Shown in pieces: positions 55,522 to 63,693 of a DNA stretch of 64,000 nucleotides. Below the pieces are notes generated by a model that saw only the letters and a program-made list of their open reading frames with translations, ran no database searches and was not told the DNA's origin. A program made the translations under genes and the position numbers. The DNA is from an uncultured Clostridia bacterium (lineage in GTDB: Bacteria > Bacillota > Clostridia > Christensenellales > Borkfalkiaceae): positions 1-64,000 of the forward strand of contig CALVUR010000001.1 in NCBI GenBank assembly GCA_944363645.1, written 5' to 3'. Position 1 is the stretch's first letter. The number at the start of each line of letters is the position of its first letter.

Positions 55522-55592
55522 TACTTATTATAATAGTTTTTTCGCTTTTTTCCAAATATTTTAACGATTTTGCTCTTTTATGTTGCTATTTT

Positions 55593-55608
55593 TTATTCTT
55601 AAGAATAA
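55593..55608. repeat. Perfect 16-bp palindrome between galU and mcsA
   Basis: TTATTCTTAAGAATAA at 55593-55608 is its own reverse complement. It lies about 70 bp upstream of the mcsA -35 and next to the galU terminator hairpin. It could be an operator or an extension of the termination region. Confidence 0.45.
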
Positions 55609-55611
55609 GTA

Positions 55612-55638
55612 AACCGCCAAGAGCGTTTCTTGGCGGTT
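55612..55638 (-). terminator. Terminator-like hairpin of galU
   Basis: A perfect 11-bp stem (55612-55622 with 55628-55638) with a 5-base loop lies 12 bp after the galU stop. The following minus-strand sequence is T-rich but not a pure T-run. Confidence 0.7.
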
Positions 55639-55649
55639 AGTATAAAAGA

Positions 55650-56519
55650 TTATTTTACAAGTTCTTTTAAGTATTCTTTGAAACTTTCAGCAAGTTTTGG
55701 ATCACGTAAACCAAATTCTACGTTAGCCTTTAAAAAGCCTAATCTGTCGCCCATATCATAGCGGATGCCTTCAAATTCATAAGCGTAACCTCCGTTTGAC
55801 CTTGCTTCAATGTCAAGTGCATCGGTAAATTGATATTCGTTGTTTGCACCTGGTTTTAAGTTGCGCATAATGTCAACCATTGTTGGTGCGCAAACATATC
55901 TGCCGAGTGGTGAAATATCGCTTTTTACAAGTTCGATTGGTGGCTTTTCAGTAATTGTTGTAATGTGGTATTCTCTACCTTCGTTGCTATCGTATTCTAC
56001 TGAAGCATATTTAGGAACATCTTCGTGTGGAACTTTTTTAACACCGACAACTGTTTTACCATGTTTTTCATATAAATCGATAAGTTGTTTTAAAACAGGT
56101 TTTTCTTCGTTGTACATTACATCGTCGCCAAATAAAACTGCGAATGGTTTACCTTTGATATATTCTTCAGCAGCCATAATAGCATCGGCTGTACCACGTT
56201 GTGCTTTTTGAACAACAAAATGAACTTTAGCAATGGTTTCAGGATACTTGATTGCCTTTAAAAATTCAATTTTGTTACCCTTTTCTAAAACTTCTTCAAG
56301 TTGTGGGCAAGCGTTAAAGTGGTCTTCAATAATTTCTTTTTTATGACCTACAACAAAAACGATTTCTTCAATACCGCTTTTTGCTGCTTCTTCAGCAATA
56401 ATTTCAATCGCTGGACGATTGATGATTGGAAGCATTGGCTTTGGTACTGCTTTTGTGTAAGGTAAAAATCTTGTGCCATAACCAGCAACAGGAATTACTG
56501 CAATTTTAACTTTTTCCAT
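55650..56519 (-). CDS. galU: UTP--glucose-1-phosphate uridylyltransferase
   Basis: GalU makes UDP-glucose for cell-wall and capsule sugars. The 289-residue protein has the nucleotide-binding PVAGYGTRFLPYTKAVPKPMLPI (about 10-32), the FVVGHKKEIIEDHF segment near 55, FAVLFGDDVMYNEEKP near 130 (uridine and metal contact) and the VGVKKVPHEDVPKYASVEY segment near 155. It is standard in length and arrangement. A GGAGT ribosome-binding site lies before the ATG. It is a single gene between upp and the mcsA promoter. Confidence 0.95.
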   Translation of the reverse strand: MEKVKIAVIPVAGYGTRFLPYTKAVPKPMLPIINRPAIEIIAEEAAKSGIEEIVFVVGHKKEIIEDHFNACPQLEEVLEKGNKIEFLKAIKYPETIAKVHFVVQKAQRGTADAIMAAEEYIKGKPFAVLFGDDVMYNEEKPVLKQLIDLYEKHGKTVVGVKKVPHEDVPKYASVEYDSNEGREYHITTITEKPPIELVKSDISPLGRYVCAPTMVDIMRNLKPGANNEYQFTDALDIEARSNGGYAYEFEGIRYDMGDRLGFLKANVEFGLRDPKLAESFKEYLKELVK

Positions 56520-56595
56520 AATTACTCCTTAAAAATCAATTATAAAATGATTATTTTTAACTTTATTAAATTTTGCAAATTAAAGTTTTTATACA

Positions 56596-57225
56596 TTATT
56601 TTGTGCCAAATAATCTATCGCCAGCATCGCCAAGACCAGGAATTATGTAAGCGTTGTCATTTAATCTTTCGTCAAGTGATGCAACATAAATATCTACGTC
56701 TGGGTGTGCCTCTTGCATTGCTTTTACGCCTTCAGGTGCAGCGATTAAACACATAAGTTTAATATCTTTGCAACCTCTATCTTTAATAAATTGAACGGCA
56801 GCAATAGCACTTCCACCCGTTGCAAGCATTGGATCAACTACGATAATACGTCTTTCAGTAGCATCTTGTGGAAGTTTACAATAGTATTCAACAGGTTTGT
56901 GTGTTTCGGGATCACGATATAAACCGATATGACCAACTTTTGCGTTTGGTACAAGCCTTGTAATACCGTTTACCATGCCAAGACCAGCCCTTAAAATGGG
57001 AACAACACCGATTGCCCTACCAGAAATTTCAAAACCTGTCGTTTTGCAAATAGGTGTTTCAATTTCTACAGGTTGAACAGGTAAATCTCTTGTTACTTCG
57101 TACGCCATAAGCATAGAGATTTCTTCAGCAAGTTCACGGAAATCTTTTGTACTTGTGTCAACCTTTCTCATAAGAGAAATTTTATGCTTAATAAGTGGGT
57201 GTTCTACTACTTGAAATGTACTCAT
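56596..57225 (-). CDS. upp: Uracil phosphoribosyltransferase
   Basis: Upp salvages uracil to UMP. The 209-residue protein begins with [29 protein letters not shown], has [16 protein letters not shown] near 68-83, the PRPP-binding [16 protein letters not shown] near 128-143 and the uracil-binding end [16 protein letters not shown]. The family length is 208-210, so it is complete. It follows rpiB by about 100 bp on the same strand. Confidence 0.97.
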   Translation of the reverse strand: MSTFQVVEHPLIKHKISLMRKVDTSTKDFRELAEEISMLMAYEVTRDLPVQPVEIETPICKTTGFEISGRAIGVVPILRAGLGMVNGITRLVPNAKVGHIGLYRDPETHKPVEYYCKLPQDATERRIIVVDPMLATGGSAIAAVQFIKDRGCKDIKLMCLIAAPEGVKAMQEAHPDVDIYVASLDERLNDNAYIIPGLGDAGDRLFGTK

Positions 57226-57323
57226 AATAAACTCCTATTCGATATTTATTTTTAACATTCGTAAAAAATATATGAAATTTGATTAGTACAAATTTGTTTG
57301 TAAAATCAAAATTTTTACAATCT

Positions 57324-57764
57324 TTAAATTTCTGCTTGACTAATTTTTTCAATACGTTTTATATGCTTTGGCTCGTTTGAAAAAGGCGTTGTTAAAAAGA
57401 TATCTACAAGTTCTTTCATCTTGTCAACGCTTATAACCCTTGCACCCATAGTGAGCATATTTGCATCGTTATGTTCACGTGTCATTTGAACGGAAAAATT
57501 ATCTTGACAATTTGCGCACCTTATCCCCTTAACTTTGTTTGCGCAAATTGACATACCAATGCCTGTGCCACAAATCAAAATACCAAACTGAGCATTTTTA
57601 TTTGCAACTTCGTTTGCGCATTTAATTGCATAATCAGGATAGTCGCAAGATTCTAACGAATTTGTTCCTAAATCTAAAACGTCATAGCCCTTTTCAACTA
57701 AATAATTTACCAATTCTCGCTTTGCTTCATAACCAGCATGGTCTGCTGCGATTGCAATTTTCAT
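57324..57764 (-). CDS. rpiB: Ribose-5-phosphate isomerase B (LacAB/RpiB family)
   Basis: RpiB interconverts ribose-5-phosphate and ribulose-5-phosphate. The 146-residue protein has IAADHAGYEAKRELVNYL at the N-terminus, YPDYA near 45, and the active-site Cys and anion-hole loop in LICGTGIGMSICANKVKGIRCA (about 64-85). It is of typical size. The order ywlE-rpiB-upp matches the Bacillus ywlC-ywlE-ywlF(rpiB)-upp region. Confidence 0.94.
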   Translation of the reverse strand: MKIAIAADHAGYEAKRELVNYLVEKGYDVLDLGTNSLESCDYPDYAIKCANEVANKNAQFGILICGTGIGMSICANKVKGIRCANCQDNFSVQMTREHNDANMLTMGARVISVDKMKELVDIFLTTPFSNEPKHIKRIEKISQAEI

Positions 57765-57803
57765 ATATCACCTGCAAAATTTCAATATATTAAAATTCCT
57801 TTA

Positions 57804-58253
57804 TTAAAGGACTTTTTTAAGCATATCATAAATTATATCACATGCTTTATCAAGTTGTAAATAGCATTCATCATAACTTTCAATGCCCTTGCCATATGGA
57901 TCAACGACATCACCTAAACGGGTAAGTTGATTTACCGAGTAAACATTGTTATAACCTTCGCTTATTAAACGTTGCATCATGCTATCAGTCATGCAAACAA
58001 TCGCCTCAAAGCCTTTAACTTTATCGGGCGAGAGCTGTTTTGGTATAAACTTTGTCATCTTTATTTTATGGCTTTTAAGCACGGTTTTAGACAAAGGATT
58101 CATTTCTTCTTCGGTAACATTAGTACCAAAAGATGTAATCTTTATATCCATATTAGGATCGCCAGAAACCTTGCTTTTTAAGATAAATTGAGCCATTGGG
58201 CTACGACAAGTATTACCGGTGCAAACAAAGCACATTGACGTTTTTTTAGCCAC
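57804..58253 (-). CDS. ywlE: Protein arginine phosphatase, low-molecular-weight phosphatase fold (YwlE-like)
   Basis: The 149-residue protein is of the low-molecular-weight protein tyrosine phosphatase family. Its P-loop C11-TGN-T15-C-R17-S has Thr at the position where tyrosine phosphatases have Ile; that Thr is the feature that makes YwlE select phospho-arginine. The DPYGK near residue 112 holds the catalytic Asp. It starts at GTG with AAGGGG upstream. YwlE reverses the marks made by McsB, encoded about 2.6 kb away on the same strand. The synteny with ywlC and rpiB supports the assignment. Confidence 0.9.
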   Translation of the reverse strand: MAKKTSMCFVCTGNTCRSPMAQFILKSKVSGDPNMDIKITSFGTNVTEEEMNPLSKTVLKSHKIKMTKFIPKQLSPDKVKGFEAIVCMTDSMMQRLISEGYNNVYSVNQLTRLGDVVDPYGKGIESYDECYLQLDKACDIIYDMLKKVL

Positions 58254-58308
58254 TTTTCTTACCCCTTATATGTTTTTTAAGCTATTTTAATGCTCTTTTT
58301 TGCAAAAT

Positions 58309-59319
58309 TTAGCCAAAAGCTTTTAAAAATCTGTTTTCAACACTCAAAATTACTTGGTCGGTAATCAAAAATTTGATACCGATAAGTAAATCATAACGCT
58401 CACTTTCGTGAAGTCCAAAATACAGCCGTGCAGCCATTTGGTTGCCCGTTTCCCCTAAAGAATACACATTTAAGCCTTGTAAATTAGGTAAATCTTTGTC
58501 GGTACACATAATCAAAGGTTTTTTACCTTCGCTTACGCATTGATTATATAAATTGATAACCGAACTATAATCACCCACTTCACACAAAACAGTTTTTGTC
58601 TTTGGACAGTAATGTCTGTATTTTGTGCCCGGTGAACGTTTATTGAGTTCTGAATCGCTGTTAGCGTACAAGCATTCCCCAACTACTTCTGCTATCATTT
58701 CGGCAGTTATGAGTCCTTTGCGTAAAATAATCGGCACGTCTTGCGTAACATCTAAAACGGTCGATTCTATTCCGCCTTCACACCTTCCGCCATCTAAAAT
58801 CATGGGTATGGTGTCTTTAAAATCTTCGTACACATGTTGTGCGGTAACCGGGCTTGTATGCTTTGAAATGTTTGCCGACGGCGCAGCAATCGGCACACCA
58901 ACAAACTTTAAAAAGCGTTGCGCATCTAAATTTGACGGCACCCTTATCGCAAGTGTATCAAGCCCACATGAGCAAAGTGAAGAAACCTTTTCTTTGCTTT
59001 TATATACCATCGTAAGTGGCCCGGGCAAAAATGCTTCCCTTATTTTTTTAGCATATTCTTTATCGTCATAAACAAGATTTGAAATGTCATAATCTTTGTC
59101 AACATGAACGATCAAAGGGTTATCTAAAGGTCTGCCTTTTGCCTTATAAACCGCACGTATTGCATCATCACTAAAAGCATTTGCACCAAGCCCGTAAACA
59201 GTCTCTGTCGGGAAAGCAACAAGTTCGTTATGAAGAATGTAATTTCGTGCAATTTCGAGCGTATTATCAGTGATTTTGAAGATTTTTATGTTTTTCGTAT
59301 TATCCAAAAATGTCTTCAT
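58309..59319 (-). CDS. ywlC: Threonylcarbamoyl-AMP synthase (Sua5/YwlC)
   Basis: Makes threonylcarbamoyl-AMP from threonine, bicarbonate and ATP for the t6A37 tRNA modification. The 336-residue protein has the YrdC domain (about 15-205) with VAFPTETVYGLGANAFSDDA (34-53), KAKGRPLDNPLIVHV, PSANISKHTSPVTAQHV near 148 and RKGLITAEMI near 200, then the C-terminal Sua5 domain (about 225-336). This is the longer Sua5 form rather than the short TsaC. The start lies 20 bp inside the end of dnaB, so they overlap. Confidence 0.94.
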   Translation of the reverse strand: MKTFLDNTKNIKIFKITDNTLEIARNYILHNELVAFPTETVYGLGANAFSDDAIRAVYKAKGRPLDNPLIVHVDKDYDISNLVYDDKEYAKKIREAFLPGPLTMVYKSKEKVSSLCSCGLDTLAIRVPSNLDAQRFLKFVGVPIAAPSANISKHTSPVTAQHVYEDFKDTIPMILDGGRCEGGIESTVLDVTQDVPIILRKGLITAEMIAEVVGECLYANSDSELNKRSPGTKYRHYCPKTKTVLCEVGDYSSVINLYNQCVSEGKKPLIMCTDKDLPNLQGLNVYSLGETGNQMAARLYFGLHESERYDLLIGIKFLITDQVILSVENRFLKAFG

Positions 59320-60766
59320 CTTCGTCTTCTGCTGGTGCGTATTGTTCTAAACTTTTCAACTCTTCTAAAGTGTATTTTTCTGGTTCGGGTGGGATGTCTT
59401 CTTCCCTTACAAATGTACCTTCTTTTACAGGTGGTTGACCGCTATAATTGGTTGGGTTGACGAACTTACAGAAAGCACCTTTAAATAGAAGTTGGAACTC
59501 TTTACAAGCACCGTTACGGTTTTTAGCAACAATAATATCGGTAAGTTGAACTTCTGGTCTATTGCCAGCGTCAGCATCAGGTTTATGTAAAAATACTACA
59601 AGATCGGCATCTTGCTCGATTGCGCCAGATTCCCTTAAGTCTGACAAAACAGGTTTGCCACCTTTCCTTGAAGCGATTTGACGTGATAACTGTGAAAGCG
59701 CAATTACCGGACATTCAAGTTCTTTTGCAATCATCTTCAAGTTTTTAGAAATATCTGTAACTTCTTGTTGGCGTGATTCGGTTTTCTTAGCCGATTGCAT
59801 AAGTTGCAAGTGGTCTACAACAATAAGGTCAAGCCTGCCTAAACGCATCTTTAAACGCCTTGCCTTGTTTAAAATATCTTGTGGTGTAACGTTTGACGTT
59901 TCATCAACATAGATTTGAGCATCGTTTAAAGTCTTTTTTGCTTGCCACAACTTTTTAAAGCCCTTTTCGTCTGTGTCGTCAAGTTTACCTTTTAGACAAT
60001 CGTCCATAGGTACTTCGCCTACCGAACAAAGCATTCTTTGCGCAAGTTCAATCTTGGTCATTTCAAGTTCAAATACCGCACAAACAGCCTTTTCCCTTAT
60101 GGCAACATTTTCAACAATGTTCATGGCAAGTGTAGTTTTACCAACTGATGGACGTGCAGCCAAAATAATCAAGTTACCTTTGTGCAAACCATTTGTAACA
60201 TAGTCAAGTTGCGTAAAACCTGTTTTTAAACCTGTATTATAGTTTTTATCTTTTTGTAATCTTTCAAATCTATCCAAAACGGGATCAAAGTAAAGTCCAA
60301 GTTTTTCAAGATTGTGCTTGTCATCCGTATTGGAGATATCGAAAATCAATTTTTGTGCGTATGAAAGCGAGTGGTCGCTATCAGTACTTACTGTTGCATC
60401 TTCGATAATCTTATTTGAACTTGTAATAAGACTACGCAAAACGCCATCACGGCGAACAATATTTACATATTGCCTAAAGTTTGCCGATGATGGTAAGGTT
60501 TTTGATAATTCTGTTAAATAATTGATCCCGCCAACCGCTTCAAGTTTGCCGTTTTTTTGCAAAATATCGGCAAGTGTAACAAGGTCAACCGGCTTATTAT
60601 CAGCCATAATTTCTCTCATATAAGAGAAAATCATTTTATGAGAATTTACTAAAAAGTCGTTTTCGTTTAAATCTGAAAGTATTTCAATTTGAACTTCTTG
60701 GTCGAGCAAAATACAAGCAAGCACCGATTGCTCGGCTTCCAAGTTATAGGGCATATTATTAGCCAT
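59300..60766 (-). CDS. dnaB: Replicative DNA helicase DnaB (DnaC of Bacillus)
   Basis: The hexameric helicase that unwinds DNA at the replication fork. The 488-residue protein has the N-terminal DnaB domain (NLEAEQSVLACILLDQEV), a linker, and the RecA-type domain with Walker A ARPSVGKTTLAMNI near 208, DLIVVDHLQLM near 312 and SQLSRQIASRKGGKPVLSDLRESGAIEQDADLV near 365. The C-terminus carries an acidic tail (about 30 residues, AEDEDEDIFG). No intein or insertion is present. AGGTG precedes the ATG. Confidence 0.96.
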   Translation of the reverse strand: MANNMPYNLEAEQSVLACILLDQEVQIEILSDLNENDFLVNSHKMIFSYMREIMADNKPVDLVTLADILQKNGKLEAVGGINYLTELSKTLPSSANFRQYVNIVRRDGVLRSLITSSNKIIEDATVSTDSDHSLSYAQKLIFDISNTDDKHNLEKLGLYFDPVLDRFERLQKDKNYNTGLKTGFTQLDYVTNGLHKGNLIILAARPSVGKTTLAMNIVENVAIREKAVCAVFELEMTKIELAQRMLCSVGEVPMDDCLKGKLDDTDEKGFKKLWQAKKTLNDAQIYVDETSNVTPQDILNKARRLKMRLGRLDLIVVDHLQLMQSAKKTESRQQEVTDISKNLKMIAKELECPVIALSQLSRQIASRKGGKPVLSDLRESGAIEQDADLVVFLHKPDADAGNRPEVQLTDIIVAKNRNGACKEFQLLFKGAFCKFVNPTNYSGQPPVKEGTFVREEDIPPEPEKYTLEELKSLEQYAPAEDEDEDIFG

Positions 60767-60824
60767 AAATCACCTATTTTAGCGTAGTTTTATAGTTTTT
60801 AAATTTCGCACATTATCAAATTTA

Positions 60825-62606
60825 TTATAGTTTAATCTTATCAAATTCATCTAAAGCATCTTTAAATGACTTCATTGCAACGTTATAAGCCTTTTTATCG
60901 GTTAAGTCAACGCCAGCAATCTTTAAAAGTTCTACCGGTGAATTTGAGCCACCTGACGACAAGAATTTTTTGTAATCATTAACGGCTGTTTCGCCTTCAG
61001 TTAAAATTCTTTCAGCGATTGAGATTGCGCTTATTATACCTGTAGCGTATTTATAAACGTAGAAAGAATTGTAAAAATGTGGTATCCTTGCCCATTCCCA
61101 AGAAATTTCAGTGTCAGATACGATATCTTCGCCGTAATATTTTTGGTTGAGTTTTAAGTATTCGCCACACAAATAATCGCTTGTAAGTGGTATGCCATTT
61201 TCAACAGCGGTATGTGAAATGTACTCAAATTCAGCAAACATTGTTTGACGGAACAAAGTACTCTTTATCATATCTGTATAGTAAGAAAGCAAGTATTTTT
61301 TAAGTCTTAAATCGGTTGATGTGTTTAAAAGATGTTTTAAAAGCAAAACTTCGTTTACTGTACTTGCTACTTCTGCAACGAAAATTCTGTAATCAGCCTT
61401 TTCTTGTGGTTGGTTTTTGTTTGAATAATAGGTATGCATTGCATGACCTAATTCGTGTGCAATTGTGAAAATATCACTTGTGGTTTGTTGATAGTTAAGT
61501 AAAACATATGGGTGTTTAAAACCGTATGCGCCGGTAGAATAAGCACCACTACGTTTACCCGGTGTTTCTAAAACATCGATCCAACCATTATCATGGGCTT
61601 CTTGTAAAAGGTTTTGATATTCTTCACCGAGTGGCATTAAACCTTGTTTTACAAGTTTGAAAGCATCTTCATATTCAAGTTTAATCTGCGCTTCTTCAAC
61701 GATAGGAACATAAAAGTCCCACATGTGCATTTCGTCAAGGTTTAAAGCGGTCTTTTTCTGTCTTGTGTAGTGATGAAGTGCATCAAGATTTGCGTTTACG
61801 CTTTCAAGCAAGTTGTCATAAACGGTGCGTGATACATCTTCTTCACAAAGTGCTTTTTCTACGCAAGAAGAATAGTTTCTTGCACGTGCTAAAAAGACAT
61901 CTTTGTTTACAAGACCAGCATAGTTTGCAGTAATGGTGTTTAAAACCTTTTTAAAGCAAGCGTAATATTTTTTGAACGCTTCTTCCCTTACCGACCTATC
62001 TTCGTCGTATAAAAGCATGCCGTAAACGCCATGACTTACCGTAACTTCACCATCTTTAGTCTTAATTACAGGAAATTCAATGTCAGCGTTGTTTATCATG
62101 CGGAAAATATCGCTAAAACCGCTAAATACTTGTCCGCCCATAGCCAAAACTTTTTCGGTTTCAGCAGATAAAACGTGTGGTTTTGCCTTTAAAATTGATT
62201 TTAAAGTGTAGTCGTAATCTTTAAGTAATGGATCATTTGCCAAACTTACAAGCATTTCTTCGCTTAAAGATGTAAGTTCTGGTCTTACAAATGATATACT
62301 TGATGAAAACTTTACAAAAAGTAATTGCGCCCTTGATAAAAGTGCTTTGTTTGCGTTATCACGTAAATCTTCATCACTTCTCATTGAAGCGTAAACATAA
62401 AGTTTTTCAAGTTTAAACATAACCTTATTGATCGCTTCCATGCAATCAAAGATGTTATTTGCATTGTTTAAATAGCCTTGATACTTTGAAAAATCAAGAT
62501 TGTTTTCTACAAAACTATAATCACTTTCCCAAAGTTCTGGTGTTTCATATATATGTGAAGTGTTCCATTTTAAATTTTGTGGAACTTCGTTTCTATTTAA
62601 AGCCAT
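60825..62606 (-). CDS. pepF: Oligoendopeptidase F (M3 family)
   Basis: A cytosolic zinc metallopeptidase cleaving oligopeptides. The 593-residue protein has the HExxH zinc motif in IAHELGHAMHTYY near 380, with the downstream Glu ligand in FVAEVASTVNE, and is of the usual length (about 600). The ORF runs to 62627, but the ATG at 62606 with GAGGTG upstream is the better start (MALNRNEVPQNLKW). It stands on the same strand as degV and dnaB, without overlap. Confidence 0.95.
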   Translation of the reverse strand: MALNRNEVPQNLKWNTSHIYETPELWESDYSFVENNLDFSKYQGYLNNANNIFDCMEAINKVMFKLEKLYVYASMRSDEDLRDNANKALLSRAQLLFVKFSSSISFVRPELTSLSEEMLVSLANDPLLKDYDYTLKSILKAKPHVLSAETEKVLAMGGQVFSGFSDIFRMINNADIEFPVIKTKDGEVTVSHGVYGMLLYDEDRSVREEAFKKYYACFKKVLNTITANYAGLVNKDVFLARARNYSSCVEKALCEEDVSRTVYDNLLESVNANLDALHHYTRQKKTALNLDEMHMWDFYVPIVEEAQIKLEYEDAFKLVKQGLMPLGEEYQNLLQEAHDNGWIDVLETPGKRSGAYSTGAYGFKHPYVLLNYQQTTSDIFTIAHELGHAMHTYYSNKNQPQEKADYRIFVAEVASTVNEVLLLKHLLNTSTDLRLKKYLLSYYTDMIKSTLFRQTMFAEFEYISHTAVENGIPLTSDYLCGEYLKLNQKYYGEDIVSDTEISWEWARIPHFYNSFYVYKYATGIISAISIAERILTEGETAVNDYKKFLSSGGSNSPVELLKIAGVDLTDKKAYNVAMKSFKDALDEFDKIKL

Positions 62607-62705
62607 TTTGCACCTCGTAAATAACAAATCTCAAAAATCACGCATTTAATGCGCAGTTTTGTCAATTCAAAAATTAGTGTTTATATATTTTTATATATGC
62701 AAATC

Positions 62706-62731
62706 GGGAAAAGTCTATTTTAACTTTCCCC
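62706..62731 (-). terminator. Possible terminator of degV
   Basis: A 9-bp stem with one G:T pair on the minus strand (62706-62714 with 62723-62731) follows the degV stop. The T-rich tail is weak. Confidence 0.45.
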
Positions 62732-62761
62732 TTTTAATAAGCCATCTTGCTTAATATTAAA

Positions 62762-63610
62762 TTATTCTTCAATAAATAAAACACCGATAGTGTTTTTACC
62801 GCAGTGGCTTGATACTGTAGAGCCTGCTTGGGTTTCGATAATTTCGTCAAAGTCGAAAAGTTCTTCAACCTTAGCCCTTACAGCATTAACGATTTCTTCG
62901 GTTGCCATACAGTGAGTGATAAATACACGTGTTTTATCGTAATTACCGTATTCTTGCGCCAAATCTTTTACATATTGTTCGCAAACACGTACCATATTGC
63001 TACCGCTGTATTTTTTCTTAATTTTAAGACTACCATTACTCATAGCGATATGTGGGTGAATTTTTAAGATTTTTGCGCCCAAAAGTTGGGTTAAAGAACA
63101 TCTTCCACCCTTGTGTAAAAAGTCAAGTTTATCTAAAACGAAAGATGTCCTTGCCTTGTTTTTGATTTCTTCAATCTTGTTAAAGCATTCTTCTAAACTC
63201 ATGCCTTGATTTTTGAAGTCAACTGCTTTCATTACAAGCAAGCCTTGGCCGGTTGAAAGTTGACGAGAGTCAACTACATAAACATTTTCAAATTCCTTTG
63301 CGGCTTGGCAAGCGTTTGAATAGCAAGCAGAATCTTCAGATGAAATATCAAAGTGCAATACACCATAACCTTTTTTGGTCCATTCTTCAAAAACTTCTGT
63401 GTATTCGTAAACAGAGTTTGCTGATGTCTTTGGCATATCGCCGGTTGTGTCAACGTAATTTAAAACATCGCTTGAAGTAATGTCTACATTATCCTTGTAT
63501 TGCTTGTCGCCAAGGGTAATTGTCAATGGCACTAATACAATGCCATTATCTTTTAAAAGTTGTTCAGATAAGTCGCAAGTACTGTCAGATGTAATAACAA
63601 ATTTATTCAT
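62762..63610 (-). CDS. DegV family fatty-acid-binding protein (possible FakB)
   Basis: A 282-residue DegV-family protein. It begins KFVITSDSTCDLSEQLL, has the fatty-acid contact PKTSANSVYEY near 60 and VVDSRQLSTGQGLLVM near 113, DFLHKGGRCS near 163, and the C-terminal ITHCMATEE and AGSTVSSHCGKNTIGVLF. DegV proteins bind a fatty acid; FakB members present it to FakA, encoded at the other end of the window. Which acyl chain it binds is unknown. AGGTG precedes the ATG. Confidence 0.9.
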   Translation of the reverse strand: MNKFVITSDSTCDLSEQLLKDNGIVLVPLTITLGDKQYKDNVDITSSDVLNYVDTTGDMPKTSANSVYEYTEVFEEWTKKGYGVLHFDISSEDSACYSNACQAAKEFENVYVVDSRQLSTGQGLLVMKAVDFKNQGMSLEECFNKIEEIKNKARTSFVLDKLDFLHKGGRCSLTQLLGAKILKIHPHIAMSNGSLKIKKKYSGSNMVRVCEQYVKDLAQEYGNYDKTRVFITHCMATEEIVNAVRAKVEELFDFDEIIETQAGSTVSSHCGKNTIGVLFIEE

Positions 63611-63693
63611 ATTTCACCTCATATAAATTTAACTAAAGTTTATAAAATCGCACTTTATAAGCGTATTTTTGTTTTTAAAAATTAAAAAGTAAA

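Noticed and set aside
55460..55649. CtsR operator expected upstream of mcsA.
   Set aside because: No GGTCAAA-type direct repeat is found on either strand.
58625..59071. 148-codon plus-strand frame opposite ywlC.
   Set aside because: Antisense shadow with low-complexity Ser-rich translation.
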